DNA of 64,000 nucleotides from JBGASG01 sp046328035. GTDB taxonomy: Bacteria > Cyanobacteriota > Vampirovibrionia > Obscuribacterales > Obscuribacteraceae. The notes beneath the pieces are model-generated. The model was given only the letters and a program-made list of their open reading frames with translations. It ran no database searches and was not told the origin of the DNA. How positions within the stretch are numbered: position 1 is the stretch's first letter; every line of letters begins with the position of its first letter. The position numbers and the translations under genes are program-made. Below, in pieces: positions 8,414 to 15,991 of this stretch. Location: the NCBI GenBank assembly GCA_046328035.1, contig JAXLXI010000008.1:1-64000 (forward strand), written 5' to 3'.

Positions 8414-9334
8414 ATGACGCGCCGCCCGACACTGCAATCAACTCTGATTCTGCGATATGTGGTGGCAAGTCTGTTTCTGTTGATTATTTCGGGATCGGCG
8501 AAGTCATTCGCCGATTCCGTTTCTTCTCCTGCGCCTCAGCCATCATCCCCGAATGCCTTCCGCGACAAATGGGCTCTGGTTGTGGGAGTCAGCAAGTTCG
8601 CCCAGGGCATCGAAAGCCTGCCGGGTGCCGCCAAGGATGCAACGGACTTCGCCCAGTTTCTCACTAAAGATTGTGACTTCAACGCCGATCACGTAAAGCT
8701 GCTCACCGACGATCAGGCGACCAGAGCTGGCATCTTAGCCGAGCTGGGCAACAAATGGCTTCCGACTGTAGCTTCTCCTGAAGACCTGGTCGTGGTCTAC
8801 ATTTCGACGGCGGGAACCGCCGCCGGCAGCGACGGGGCAGGACTGAATTATCTCTGCGCTTACGACACTATGCCCGACAAGCTTTTCAGCACCGGCATCG
8901 ATGCCGCCAGCCTCTATCAATCGATTCAGCAGCGTTGCCATGCTCATCGCGTGATTTTGATCGTCGATGCTTCCTACAGTGGTGGCGCCGCAGCAGAGGG
9001 CAGTAGCGCCGCCCGTGCGCATTCGAAAATGCAGGACTGGGGAGGCGCCGGACGTGCCATTTTGTGCTCCAGCCAACCCAATCAGCGCTCATACGAATGC
9101 AAAACAAAGAGCAACAGCGCCTTTACTTATCAGTTTATGCAAGCAGCTCGCCAGCTCGGAAAGAAAGCCAGTTTGAAAGAAACCTTCGATGCCGCCGCCG
9201 CCAACGTCGCCACCGAAGTCAGTGCGGAACGGCAAGCTACGCAGACACCGGTAGCAAGTTTTTCCGGTGATGCCGGTCAATTGCAAATCGCCGCACCGGG
9301 TGCGCCGAAGGGCAGCGAAACGCAGTCTAACTAG
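8414..9334 (+). CDS. Caspase-fold (peptidase C14-like) exported protein lacking the catalytic dyad
   Basis: 306 residues: a signal peptide or anchor at about 12-34, then a p20-like caspase fold at about 50-290. The fold is shown by DKWALVVGVSKF, the LPGAAKDATDFAQFL helix, LLTDDQATRAGIL, VYISTAGT and ILIVDASYSGG. In active metacaspases/orthocaspases these last two are SGHG and DACYSGG. Here Ala133 stands in the His position and Ser187 in the Cys position, so proteolysis is not expected. The later SSQPNQRSYE segment is also typical of the family. It sits 13 bases downstream of rpsR and is probably co-transcribed with it, which is unusual. Known relatives with substituted dyads occur in cyanobacteria; their roles are poorly understood. 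Confidence 0.82.
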   Translation: MTRRPTLQSTLILRYVVASLFLLIISGSAKSFADSVSSPAPQPSSPNAFRDKWALVVGVSKFAQGIESLPGAAKDATDFAQFLTKDCDFNADHVKLLTDDQATRAGILAELGNKWLPTVASPEDLVVVYISTAGTAAGSDGAGLNYLCAYDTMPDKLFSTGIDAASLYQSIQQRCHAHRVILIVDASYSGGAAAEGSSAARAHSKMQDWGGAGRAILCSSQPNQRSYECKTKSNSAFTYQFMQAARQLGKKASLKETFDAAAANVATEVSAERQATQTPVASFSGDAGQLQIAAPGAPKGSETQSN

Positions 9335-9335
9335 A

Positions 9336-10139
9336 TCAGCCGCAAGCCCAGCCGAATGCCACCACATCCTTGTGCTCAGGGCACTGCGTTATGTGTCCCG
9401 TTCCCGCATCGCCCCACCCGAACGGCACATTGTCTTCCGAGTCCATTTGAAACAAGAGAATCATGCGCGCCTGGCAGCGCGGGCAATTGGGATACTCGAC
9501 GTTTTGAACCCAAAGAGGCCACCCGGACAACTTGTCGCCGAACTGAGCGCTGGAGATGTTTTCCGCCAGCAGCGGATCAACAATGTAGTCGCTCTCGAAC
9601 TGGAGTTCCGGACACTTCACCTTGACCAGATTCGGCTGCGAGTCGAAGTCGTAATCGAAATCAAGCCCGAGTTCTTCCTGCTCTGCGGTGGCAGGAAAGT
9701 CATCCGACTTCTCCCAGTCGACAATGCAAAATTCTGAAAACTCTTCTTCCTGCGACTCGATCTCCGCGGGCGCAACGTATTCGGCAAGCGGAATTGGCAG
9801 GACACGTACCCGGCTCATCGTGTCTTCGAAGGGAAACCATCCGCCCATGCCCTGGCAATCACCGCGGGTGCAGTAAAACAATTGCACCAGACCCGTGCCG
9901 TGACGATCCCCGAGTTCGGCTGGCAGGTCGCTCAGGTCGAGTTGCAGAAAATGCTGCATTTGCTGCCCGCATTCGGTGCAGGCGGGCCAGTCGTGCTCGG
10001 CAGTGGTGTATGGAATGCCGCCAAACTTCGACTTGGACTTGGATGCGTCGGCACGCTCTTCTACAACCGGTTTCCATGCGGGTCGCAGGTGTTTCGTCAG
10101 CCATGGTTTCAGTTTGGCAACTATCTCTTCTGTTGTCAT
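9336..10139 (-). CDS. DUF1963 (YwqG-like) protein
   Basis: About 267 residues. It resembles the DUF1963/YwqG family: GIPYTTAEHDWPACTECGQQM near the N terminus, LQLDLSDLPAE, and a later WPLWVQN.EYPNCPRCQARM plus QMDSEDNVPFGWGDAGTGH. Two CxxC pairs (CTEC, CPRC) may bind zinc. The biochemical role of the family is unknown. The frame can start at GTG 10151 or ATG 10139; I use ATG. Its 5' end lies about 60 bases from the 3' end of the group II intron. It is convergent with the caspase-like gene, whose stop is adjacent. Confidence 0.75.
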   Translation of the reverse strand: MTTEEIVAKLKPWLTKHLRPAWKPVVEERADASKSKSKFGGIPYTTAEHDWPACTECGQQMQHFLQLDLSDLPAELGDRHGTGLVQLFYCTRGDCQGMGGWFPFEDTMSRVRVLPIPLAEYVAPAEIESQEEEFSEFCIVDWEKSDDFPATAEQEELGLDFDYDFDSQPNLVKVKCPELQFESDYIVDPLLAENISSAQFGDKLSGWPLWVQNVEYPNCPRCQARMILLFQMDSEDNVPFGWGDAGTGHITQCPEHKDVVAFGWACG

Positions 10140-10200
10140 ATCCGGTTCCACGTAAAGGGTGGTGGAATTTTAGCCTGCTCGCTGGTTGCGCGCGATCGAG

Positions 10201-12048
10201 ATAGGTAGGTCCTCGCGGACTTTCCCCCTCACACCACCGTGCGTACGGGTCCGTACACGGCGGTTCGGCGGGCGGTCATGATGCGGAGACTAGCTTCGGG
10301 AGCTGAGAGCGTGCAGGGCAGCGCTCGGGATAGCATGGTGGAGCTAACTTTTGCTCAGTCGCCATGGTCCCTTCGCCGAACCACTAGCACGTGCTGCATC
10401 CTGCGGGTGGATTCCCTGCCGAAGCAACTCGGTAAAATGGGGTGCGTCCCTGTTTCCATTGGCGCCAGATGTAGCATCTTAACATGACGCCGAATCCATT
10501 TATCCAAATTGCGAAACACTTTCGGCGTATCGCAGACAACGAAGTATCCGCGCCAGCCCAAGAGGTATTCGCGTAGACCTCCAATCATTTGACTGACGCT
10601 TTTACCTTTTGTTGGTCGGGTCAGCTCGCGAATTCGCTGCTTGAACCTGGCGAGGTTTTTGAAGCCACGCGCGGTTTTACACCTCTCGATTAGCGTAAAA
10701 GCTAACTCCAAGGAAGCTTCTTGACCAAGGCTTTCCCACTGCACTTTTCTCCTTGTTCACTTGTAGCCTGAGCCGTTTTCCTAGAAACTCCGTGATCCCT
10801 TTCATCACGCGCTTCCGGCTCGTTGACTCGCAACGTAGATATTGCAGTCATCTGCGTATCGCACAAAGTGAAGGTTCCGTCGTTCCAGTTCTCATTTGCT
10901 CATCAAGCAGCAAGTTTGAGAGTAGCGGCGAAAGCGGTCCGCCTTGTGGTATCCCTTCTTTGCTCGCGCTGGTCAGCCCGCCTTCCAATGCTCCGGCATT
11001 TAAGTACGCACGGATCAACTTGTGCACTCGCTTTATCGGAAATTCGCCGCCACCCGGTTCATCAGGACGTCGTGATTCACTCGATCAAAGAACTTCTCCA
11101 GATCAATATCCACGACTACCGGTAGCCTCCTCAATGTGTTTGCGGCGGCTTCTATTGCCTGTTTCGCCGATCTACCTGGTCGAAAACCGTAACTGTGCTC
11201 GGAAAATGTGCTGTCCCATTTGCGCTGCAGCACTTGCATGACAGCTTGTTGAATAAAACGGTCCATGACCGTCGGTATCCCCAGCTGTCGTTTCCTCCGC
11301 CGGGTTTGATGTTCACCCGTCTCACCGGTCTTGGTTTGCAAGTGCCCTGAAGCAGCTCTTTGTTTGATCTGTTTCCAGTTTGCTGCGAGGTACGCTTGTA
11401 GGCCGTCGGTGCTAAGCCCGTCGATCCCAGCCGCACCGCCGTTTTTGACGACGCGTGCGTAGGCGATCTTCAGTTCTCCTGACGAATTTCCTCCATCAAT
11501 GATTGGTCTTGCGCTTCACTCGTTGCTTCAAACTTTTCGCCTCGGTCGCCAGTCTCGCAGGTTTCCCGTCTTGCCACTTGTCGTTGAGTCCTGTTTGGTT
11601 TTCTGTTGTTTGTCGCAACTCATGTCACGTGACCTCGCTGTCGTTTGGACCTTCACTGTTTAACTCCGCCTGCTTGGTGTGCTGCCGCGCTTGGTCGGTG
11701 TTTCGAGTTACTACGTCCTTTGCTGACTTCTGCACCGCGGTCGGTTTCTGCGGATTCCCAGCCGTTTGCTTTCGACACGGCGCAGATCTCCCACGGTAAG
11801 TTCAACCACTTTCACTGCGCATCTGCCAGATTTACGTTCGCGTCCGTTGACGATTATGCGCTTCGCGATCATTGCTCAAGCTGCGGCGCGCCTGCCTCGT
11901 ATCTGGTTTCTGTCCGTCAAATCGCAGTTTTGCTCAGCGCTTCCTTCAGACGTCCCTCACGGTCGCGCCCTTGCGCATTCGCCATATTTCACCATCGTCA
12001 GGTTGTGTGAGGACTCTCACCTCCAGTTGTTGAACATGCGTGGCACAC
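10201..12048 (-). mobile_element. Group II intron, apparent class C, degenerate
   Basis: On the minus strand the element begins GTGTGCC at 12048, matching the GUGYG 5' consensus. It ends in an ...ACCTAT context near 10201, matching the AY 3' rule. Domain V is clear at 10266 down to 10232: it begins GAACCGCCGTG and ends GCACGGTGGTG, with a short hairpin between. A domain VI-like hairpin (GTCC-GCGA-GGAC) follows at about 10212-10223. The interior encodes a broken reverse transcriptase. A terminator-like hairpin plus TTTCTTTTG directly precedes the 5' end, which is the preferred target of class C introns. Boundaries are accurate to a few bases only, especially at the 3' end. Confidence 0.8.
10330..11470 (-). 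pseudogene. Group II intron reverse transcriptase/maturase, frameshifted
   Basis: Pieces of a class C intron-encoded protein are spread over all three minus-strand frames in the correct order: GGAAGIDGLSTDGL (~11420), CKPRPVRRVNIKPGGG (~11320), RQLGIPTVMDRFIQQA (~11270), SYGFRPGRSAKQA, DIDLEKFFDRVNHD (~11080), IPQGGPLSPLLSN (~10940), the catalytic RYADDCNIYVASQ (~10850), FLGVSFYANREV, and the maturase-like EYLLGWRGYF and WIRRHVK (~10500), ending near GPWRLSKS. At least five frame changes and several in-frame stops separate these pieces. The YADD site is intact, but no full-length product can be made. Either the gene has decayed or the local sequence carries many indel errors. Confidence 0.85.
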
Positions 12049-12057
12049 CAAAAGAAA

Positions 12058-12079
12058 GGGCGCCGCATAAGCGTCGCCC
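12058..12079 (-). terminator. Rho-independent terminator-like hairpin at intron 5' end
   Basis: Read on the minus strand: GGGCGACGC, loop TTAT, GCGGCGCCC (one mismatch in a 9-bp stem), then TTTCTTTTG and the intron 5' end. This is a good terminator shape and the expected insertion landmark of class C introns. No gene on the minus strand that it would terminate is recognisable upstream. Confidence 0.6.
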
Positions 12080-12375
12080 CCTCTCCGTCTGGGTTGTGCA
12101 TAAAGCGGTCGGATCCGGGCGGTACCGCGGGTAGTATCGCCATCGGAGCGTAGTAAAGAGTCTCCTCAAAGTAGAGGTCTGGGGAACGGTGCGGGCGGTG
12201 TTTCTGTAACTTACTAAATCAGGGGGGTGTAGTCAGTACGTGAATACGCACTTCGCTGTGCGTGTAATCGCACCGGCAACATTTTCCCGGGAGCTTGACC
12301 ATCCGGCGATATTGCCGGGTACAATTCCAGAAGTAGCGAATACAGTCCCAGCTGTATTAAAATTGCGACTCGCGC
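12080..12375. other. Intergenic stretch without recognisable gene
   Basis: About 300 bases between the intron-side hairpin and tRNA-Leu. I see a GCGGTACCGC palindrome (12121-12130 region), a CCTC/GAGG mini-hairpin near 12170, and some vague likeness to 5S rRNA on the minus strand that does not hold up. Small open frames here lack ribosome-binding sites. A minus-strand small RNA ending at the 12058-12079 hairpin is possible. Confidence 0.3.
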
Positions 12376-12459
12376 GCCGAAGTGGTGAAATGGCAAACAC
12401 GCTACGTTCAGGGCGTAGTGCGCGTTTAGCGCTTGTGGGTTCAAGTCCCACCTTCGGCA
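12376..12459 (+). tRNA. tRNA-Leu (anticodon CAG)
   Basis: 84-base class II tRNA. The acceptor stem GCCGAAG (12376-12382) pairs with CTTCGGC (12452-12458), with A as discriminator. The D loop contains TGGTGAAATGGCA. The anticodon stem CGCTAC/GTAGTG region holds the loop TTCAGGG, giving anticodon CAG. A long variable arm (GCGCGTTTAGCGC) marks Leu/Ser/Tyr, and the T arm is GTGGGTTCAAGTCCCAC. CCA is not encoded. It lies just upstream of infC on the same strand. Confidence 0.95.
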
Positions 12460-12502
12460 ATCTTTTAAAACGTCAACCCCTCCTCGAGGACATCCGAATA
12501 GC

Positions 12503-13159
12503 TTGAGCACCGACAATAGAGGACAACCTCCTGCCCGCGACCCCAAAAGGGAGCTGCCATTACTGAATGAACGTATTCGCGACCGCGAGGTACGCCTCAT
12601 TGATGAGGAAGGTGCTCAGCTCGGCATTGTCCCGACGAGAGAAGCCCTGAATACTGCCCGCGAGAAAGGTCTTGACCTTTTCCTTGTGCAACCGGACGCC
12701 AACCCGCCTGTAGCCAGGATTATGGACTACGGTCGTTACAAGTTCGACCTGGAAAAGAAAGCCCGGGAGCAGAAGAAAAAGCATCACATCGTTGACGTCA
12801 AAGAAGTCAAGATGCGCTACAAGATTGAGGAGCACGACTATCAGGTCAAACTCCGCAACAGCCAGAAGTTCTTGAACGAAGGCGATAAAGTCAAGGTGCT
12901 GATCATGCTGCGCGGTCGCGAAGTCCAGCACTCCGGCATGGCTCTGGCTTTGATGAACAAGTTCTTCAATGAACTGAAAGATTACGCAATCATTGACAGA
13001 GAGCCGAGATTGGAAGGCAAAAGTGTTATCATGATCCTTTCGCCAAACCCCCAACGGCCGCGCCTAACTGAGCAGAGCGGCGGACAAGGTTCGAAAGCCC
13101 CAGCTCCGGCTCAATCAGACAACGGCGCCGTTAACCAGGATACAGACGACAATGCCTAA
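12503..13159 (+). CDS. infC: Translation initiation factor IF-3
   Basis: 218 residues. The N-terminal domain (LNERIRDREVRLIDEEG, LGIVPTREAL), the linker with DYGRYKFDLEKKAREQKKK, and the C-terminal domain (KEVKMRY, HDYQVKLRNSQKFLNEGDKVKV, GREVQH) are all present. A Pro/Gln-rich tail of about 35 residues extends the C terminus. IF-3 monitors start-codon choice on the 30S subunit. The predicted start is TTG; rare start codons on infC are the basis of its known self-control in enterobacteria (AUU in E. coli), so this may matter. The gene overlaps rpmI by 8 bases. Confidence 0.95.
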   Translation: MSTDNRGQPPARDPKRELPLLNERIRDREVRLIDEEGAQLGIVPTREALNTAREKGLDLFLVQPDANPPVARIMDYGRYKFDLEKKAREQKKKHHIVDVKEVKMRYKIEEHDYQVKLRNSQKFLNEGDKVKVLIMLRGREVQHSGMALALMNKFFNELKDYAIIDREPRLEGKSVIMILSPNPQRPRLTEQSGGQGSKAPAPAQSDNGAVNQDTDDNA

Positions 13160-13361
13160 GATGAAGACCAACAAAGCCGCTGCGCGCCGCTTCAAGGTCA
13201 CTGCCACCGGCAAAATCCTGCGCAAGCAATCGGGCAGACGCCACATCAACGAGTGGAAGTCGCCGGACAAAAAGCGCAACCTGCGCGGCTGGGCGGCTCT
13301 CGCCCCCGAGCTGAAAGAACACATCATGTCGATGTTTCCTTACCGGAAATATCTTCGTTAA
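13152..13361 (+). CDS. rpmI: 50S ribosomal protein L35
   Basis: 69 residues, very basic, with the L35 pattern: MKTNKAAARRFKVTATGKI, LRKQSGRRH, KSPDKKRNLRG and a C-terminal MFPYRKYLR. It lies in the universal infC-rpmI-rplT order and starts inside the last codons of infC (8-base overlap), which implies translational coupling. Confidence 0.95.
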   Translation: MPKMKTNKAAARRFKVTATGKILRKQSGRRHINEWKSPDKKRNLRGWAALAPELKEHIMSMFPYRKYLR

Positions 13362-13371
13362 GCCTTATCTG

Positions 13372-13434
13372 AACCGGGTTTACGCCTTTCAGACTTGCGG
13401 CTCGCCCGCAGCGGAATGGCTCGTTTGCCCGGTT
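13372..13434 (+). promoter_or_regulatory. Structured rpmI-rplT spacer
   Basis: The 151-base gap before rplT contains a long-range stem AACCGGG/CCCGGTT (13372-13378 with 13428-13434) enclosing a TGCGG-ctcgc-CCGCA hairpin (13396-13410). L20 represses its operon by binding mRNA structure in several bacteria, and this could be such a site. Inference from position and folding only. Confidence 0.35.
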
Positions 13435-13512
13435 TGACAACAGTCGGAAGCATAAGGGTTTCTCCCCCGACGGCGCCGGCACCTGATCTAATAAATCCCA
13501 AGGAGAATCGAA

Positions 13513-13869
13513 ATGCCCAGAGTCAAGCGCGGAAACGTACTGCAGAAGCGCCACAAGAAGATCCTCAAGTTCGCTAAGGGCTTCCGTGGCAGCAAATCCA
13601 GATTATTCATCTCAGCCAACCAGGCTGTAATTCAATCGTGGCGGAATGCCTACCGCGATCGCCGCAAGCGCAAACGTGATTTCAGACGCCTCTGGATCGC
13701 GCGCATCAACGCCGCCTGCCGTTCGCAAGGCATCACCTACAGCCGTTTCATGAACGGCCTGTTGAAAGCCAACATCGACCTCAACCGCAAAGTGCTCTCC
13801 GAAATGGCTATCCATGACGAAGCAGCCTTCTCCGGTCTGGTAGAAAAAGCGAAAGCCGCCATCAAGTAG
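13513..13869 (+). CDS. rplT: 50S ribosomal protein L20
   Basis: 118 residues, the standard length. Shows the long basic N-terminal extension (RHKKILKFAKGFRGSKSRL) and the globular end (WIARINAACRSQGITYSRFMNGL, then NRKVLSEMAIHD). L20 is an early 23S rRNA-binding assembly protein. An AAGGAG site at 13500-13505 gives a good ribosome-binding site. A strong terminator follows. Confidence 0.97.
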   Translation: MPRVKRGNVLQKRHKKILKFAKGFRGSKSRLFISANQAVIQSWRNAYRDRRKRKRDFRRLWIARINAACRSQGITYSRFMNGLLKANIDLNRKVLSEMAIHDEAAFSGLVEKAKAAIK

Positions 13870-13880
13870 CAAGGTGTTAT

Positions 13881-13944
13881 AAAATCCGTGCTGTTCGGCA
13901 TTTCGGGAAATTCCCGACTGCAGTGAAGGCACGGATTTTTCTTT
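13881..13944 (+). terminator. Rho-independent terminator after rplT
   Basis: AAAATCCGTGC (13881-13891) pairs perfectly with GCACGGATTTT (13929-13939), followed by TTTTTCTTT. The loop holds a second perfect hairpin TCGGGAA-a-TTCCCGA (13903-13917). It ends 3 bases before the ATG of the next gene. Confidence 0.8.
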
Positions 13945-13947
13945 GGC

Positions 13948-14751
13948 ATGAAAGTCAACTCGATAACCAGCGAAGCCAACGCGCTCCTCAAGCGCATGCG
14001 CAGCCTGCATCAACGCGCCGCGCGCGAGAAGAGCGGGCTTTTTTTGATCGAGGGTCCCAAGGCTTTAGATGAAGCACAGCAAAAAGGCATCGACATCCGC
14101 GACGTCGTCGTCAGCGAGTCGTTCTGGAAAAACGGCCCCGGCGCGCTCGGCAACGTCGACGTCGCCGAAGTGGCGGTCGTGGAAGATCGGCTCTTCAAGA
14201 CGCTGGTGACCACCACCTCGCCTTGCGGAGTGGCTGCCATCGCCGCGCTGCCGCGGCGCGATGCCGTCTCCATGTTCAAGCCGGCGAACCCTTTGATCGT
14301 CGTGGGCGCGGCACTGCAAGACCCAGGCAATCTGGGAACCCTGATTCGCACCGCACTGGCGGCATCAGCAAGTGGAATTATCTTGACTAAAGGCACCGTC
14401 GATCCCTACGGTCCGAAAGTGGTTAGATCGGCTGCGGGAGCACTTTTCGCCATGCCAATCCTCTGGGATGTCACCATGAGCGATGCCATCAGCCTTTTAA
14501 AGGAACATGACGTGCGCATTCTCGCCTGCGACATGCACGGGGAGAAACAATACTTCGAAGCGGACCTTACCGGACGCTGCGCGGTCGTCGTGGCAAACGA
14601 GGGACAGGGCTTTGAAGAGGAAACCCTGGAGTCATGCGACGAAATCATATCTATACCGATGAATGAAGCCAGCGAATCGTTGAATGTCGCCATCGCCGCC
14701 GGTGTAGTTTTGTTTGCGGCTGTCGAACAGCGCCTCAAGAAACCCAAGTAA
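13948..14751 (+). CDS. SpoU/TrmH-family RNA 2'-O-methyltransferase
   Basis: 267 residues. An N-terminal substrate-binding domain (FLIEGPKALDEA) is followed by a SPOUT knot domain with the three classic motifs: PGNLGTLIRTA (motif 1, ~residue 120), VANEGQGF (motif 2) and IPMNEASESLNVAIAAGV (motif 3). Such enzymes methylate ribose 2'-OH in rRNA or tRNA using S-adenosylmethionine; the target is not predictable. The ATG lies directly at the foot of the rplT terminator with no Shine-Dalgarno sequence, so it may be read from a leaderless transcript or from an internal start. Spacing to tatC is 9 bases. Confidence 0.88.
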   Translation: MKVNSITSEANALLKRMRSLHQRAAREKSGLFLIEGPKALDEAQQKGIDIRDVVVSESFWKNGPGALGNVDVAEVAVVEDRLFKTLVTTTSPCGVAAIAALPRRDAVSMFKPANPLIVVGAALQDPGNLGTLIRTALAASASGIILTKGTVDPYGPKVVRSAAGALFAMPILWDVTMSDAISLLKEHDVRILACDMHGEKQYFEADLTGRCAVVVANEGQGFEEETLESCDEIISIPMNEASESLNVAIAAGVVLFAAVEQRLKKPK

Positions 14752-14760
14752 AATGGCAAC

Positions 14761-15717
14761 ATGACTCAGCCTTCGGACAAGCAACCTACACCTCCAGAAC
14801 CGTCGGACGCAGCAGCAATACCGAAGGGGGAAATCACTCTCGATCCGCTGCCGGTTGTGCATCCGCGCGGCGGACATCCAGTGCCGAAAGAGCTGGCAGC
14901 AGCCGCCGATTCTGGTGCCGCTGAAGAAACTCCTGATGCGCCGCTGCCGGTAATCGCCGAGGAAGAACCCTGGGTCGGCATCGACGACCAACCGGAAGAA
15001 GAGGAGGACGAAGACCAACCCGGCACCGTGATGACCGTCATCGAACACCTCGATGAACTGCGCACGCGCATTTTGCGTGGTCTCGGGTCTTTTGTCGTCA
15101 CCATGTCGCTGGCGTTGTGGGTTGGAAAAGATGTAATCGTCTGGTTGGAAAAGCCAGCCGGCAACATGCAATTTCAGGCACTATCGCTGGAAGAACCAGT
15201 GATTGTTTATTTCAAAGTCGCCTTCTATCTGGCAGTCGTGATGGCATCTCCTTTCATACTCGGTGAGTTCGCTGGCTTCATCTGGCCTGGGCTGAAGAAA
15301 CGCGAAAAGCAAGTGCTGATGCCGATCATCATCGGTGGCCCGCTGCTGTTTGTGGCAGGCGCGTTGTTCGCTTATTACCTGGCACTGCCCCCGATGCTTT
15401 TCTTCTTCAATAGTTTTGGTCAGGCGGTTGCACCAATTCATCAGCGCCTGGATTTCTATATTTCTCTGGTGCTCAGCGTGATGCTCTACATGGGGCTCTG
15501 CTTCCAGCTGCCCATCGTGCTCTTCTGCCTTTCCTTCGCCGGCATCGTCAACTCGCGGCAATTGCTCAAGGTCTGGCGATATGCGATCGTGGTGTGCTCC
15601 ATGGTGGCAGCAGTGGTGACACCGGATCCGACCGTGATCTCAATGCTGATCGTTATGGTGGCACTGGTGTCACTCTACTTCGGGTCAGTGCTCTTGCTGC
15701 GCCTGTTTGGCAAGTAA
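14761..15717 (+). CDS. tatC: Twin-arginine translocase subunit TatC
   Basis: 318 residues. Six membrane segments follow the TatC signature IEHLDELRTRIL at about residue 97; FKVAFYLAVVMASPFILGEFAGFIWPGL is the typical second block and VVTPDPTVISMLIV the last. TatC receives folded precursors with RR signal peptides and exports them with TatA. The first ~90 residues are an acidic, Pro-rich extension not seen in most TatC proteins; ATG at 15031 just before TVIEHLDEL would give the canonical form. tatA/tatB are not adjacent. Confidence 0.9.
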   Translation: MTQPSDKQPTPPEPSDAAAIPKGEITLDPLPVVHPRGGHPVPKELAAAADSGAAEETPDAPLPVIAEEEPWVGIDDQPEEEEDEDQPGTVMTVIEHLDELRTRILRGLGSFVVTMSLALWVGKDVIVWLEKPAGNMQFQALSLEEPVIVYFKVAFYLAVVMASPFILGEFAGFIWPGLKKREKQVLMPIIIGGPLLFVAGALFAYYLALPPMLFFFNSFGQAVAPIHQRLDFYISLVLSVMLYMGLCFQLPIVLFCLSFAGIVNSRQLLKVWRYAIVVCSMVAAVVTPDPTVISMLIVMVALVSLYFGSVLLLRLFGK

Positions 15718-15763
15718 TCGATTGAGTTGGTCGGGGGGTCTTGGATCGCCACCTGGGAAAATG

Positions 15764-15808
15764 TCCCGGAATACCGGGATTGTCAGGGAAGAGCCGCTGG
15801 GAGGCGGC
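15764..15808 (+). other. Paired hairpins after tatC
   Basis: Two perfect short hairpins lie in the 274-base gap after tatC: TCCCGG-aata-CCGGGA (15764-15779) and GCCGC-tgggag-GCGGC (15793-15808). No T-tract follows, so they are not simple terminators. The rest of the gap (to 15991) shows nothing recognisable. Confidence 0.35.
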
Positions 15809-15991
15809 ATGAGTGCAAGAAGCCCAACCCAAGCCCATTTCGGTGCGCGCTCAACACTTATGCCCGCTTCGAGAGTATTACGTTAATCCGTGACCTCTCA
15901 CCAGGCACCGATTCGCACCCCTCCCGCTCTGCCGCTCACTCAACTTTCACGCGCCGGGGAATATAGTCAGTAACCACGCGCGAGTGAATTT

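Noticed and set aside
12080..12240. Minus-strand similarity to 5S rRNA (ACCGTTCCC and CTCCGATGG with 5S-like spacing)
   Set aside because: The conserved loop C sequence around CCGAAC is missing, and the helix IV and acceptor-type terminal pairing do not form. Probably coincidence.
12240..12506. Open frame crossing tRNA-Leu
   Set aside because: It would translate through a well-formed tRNA gene and has no ribosome-binding site.
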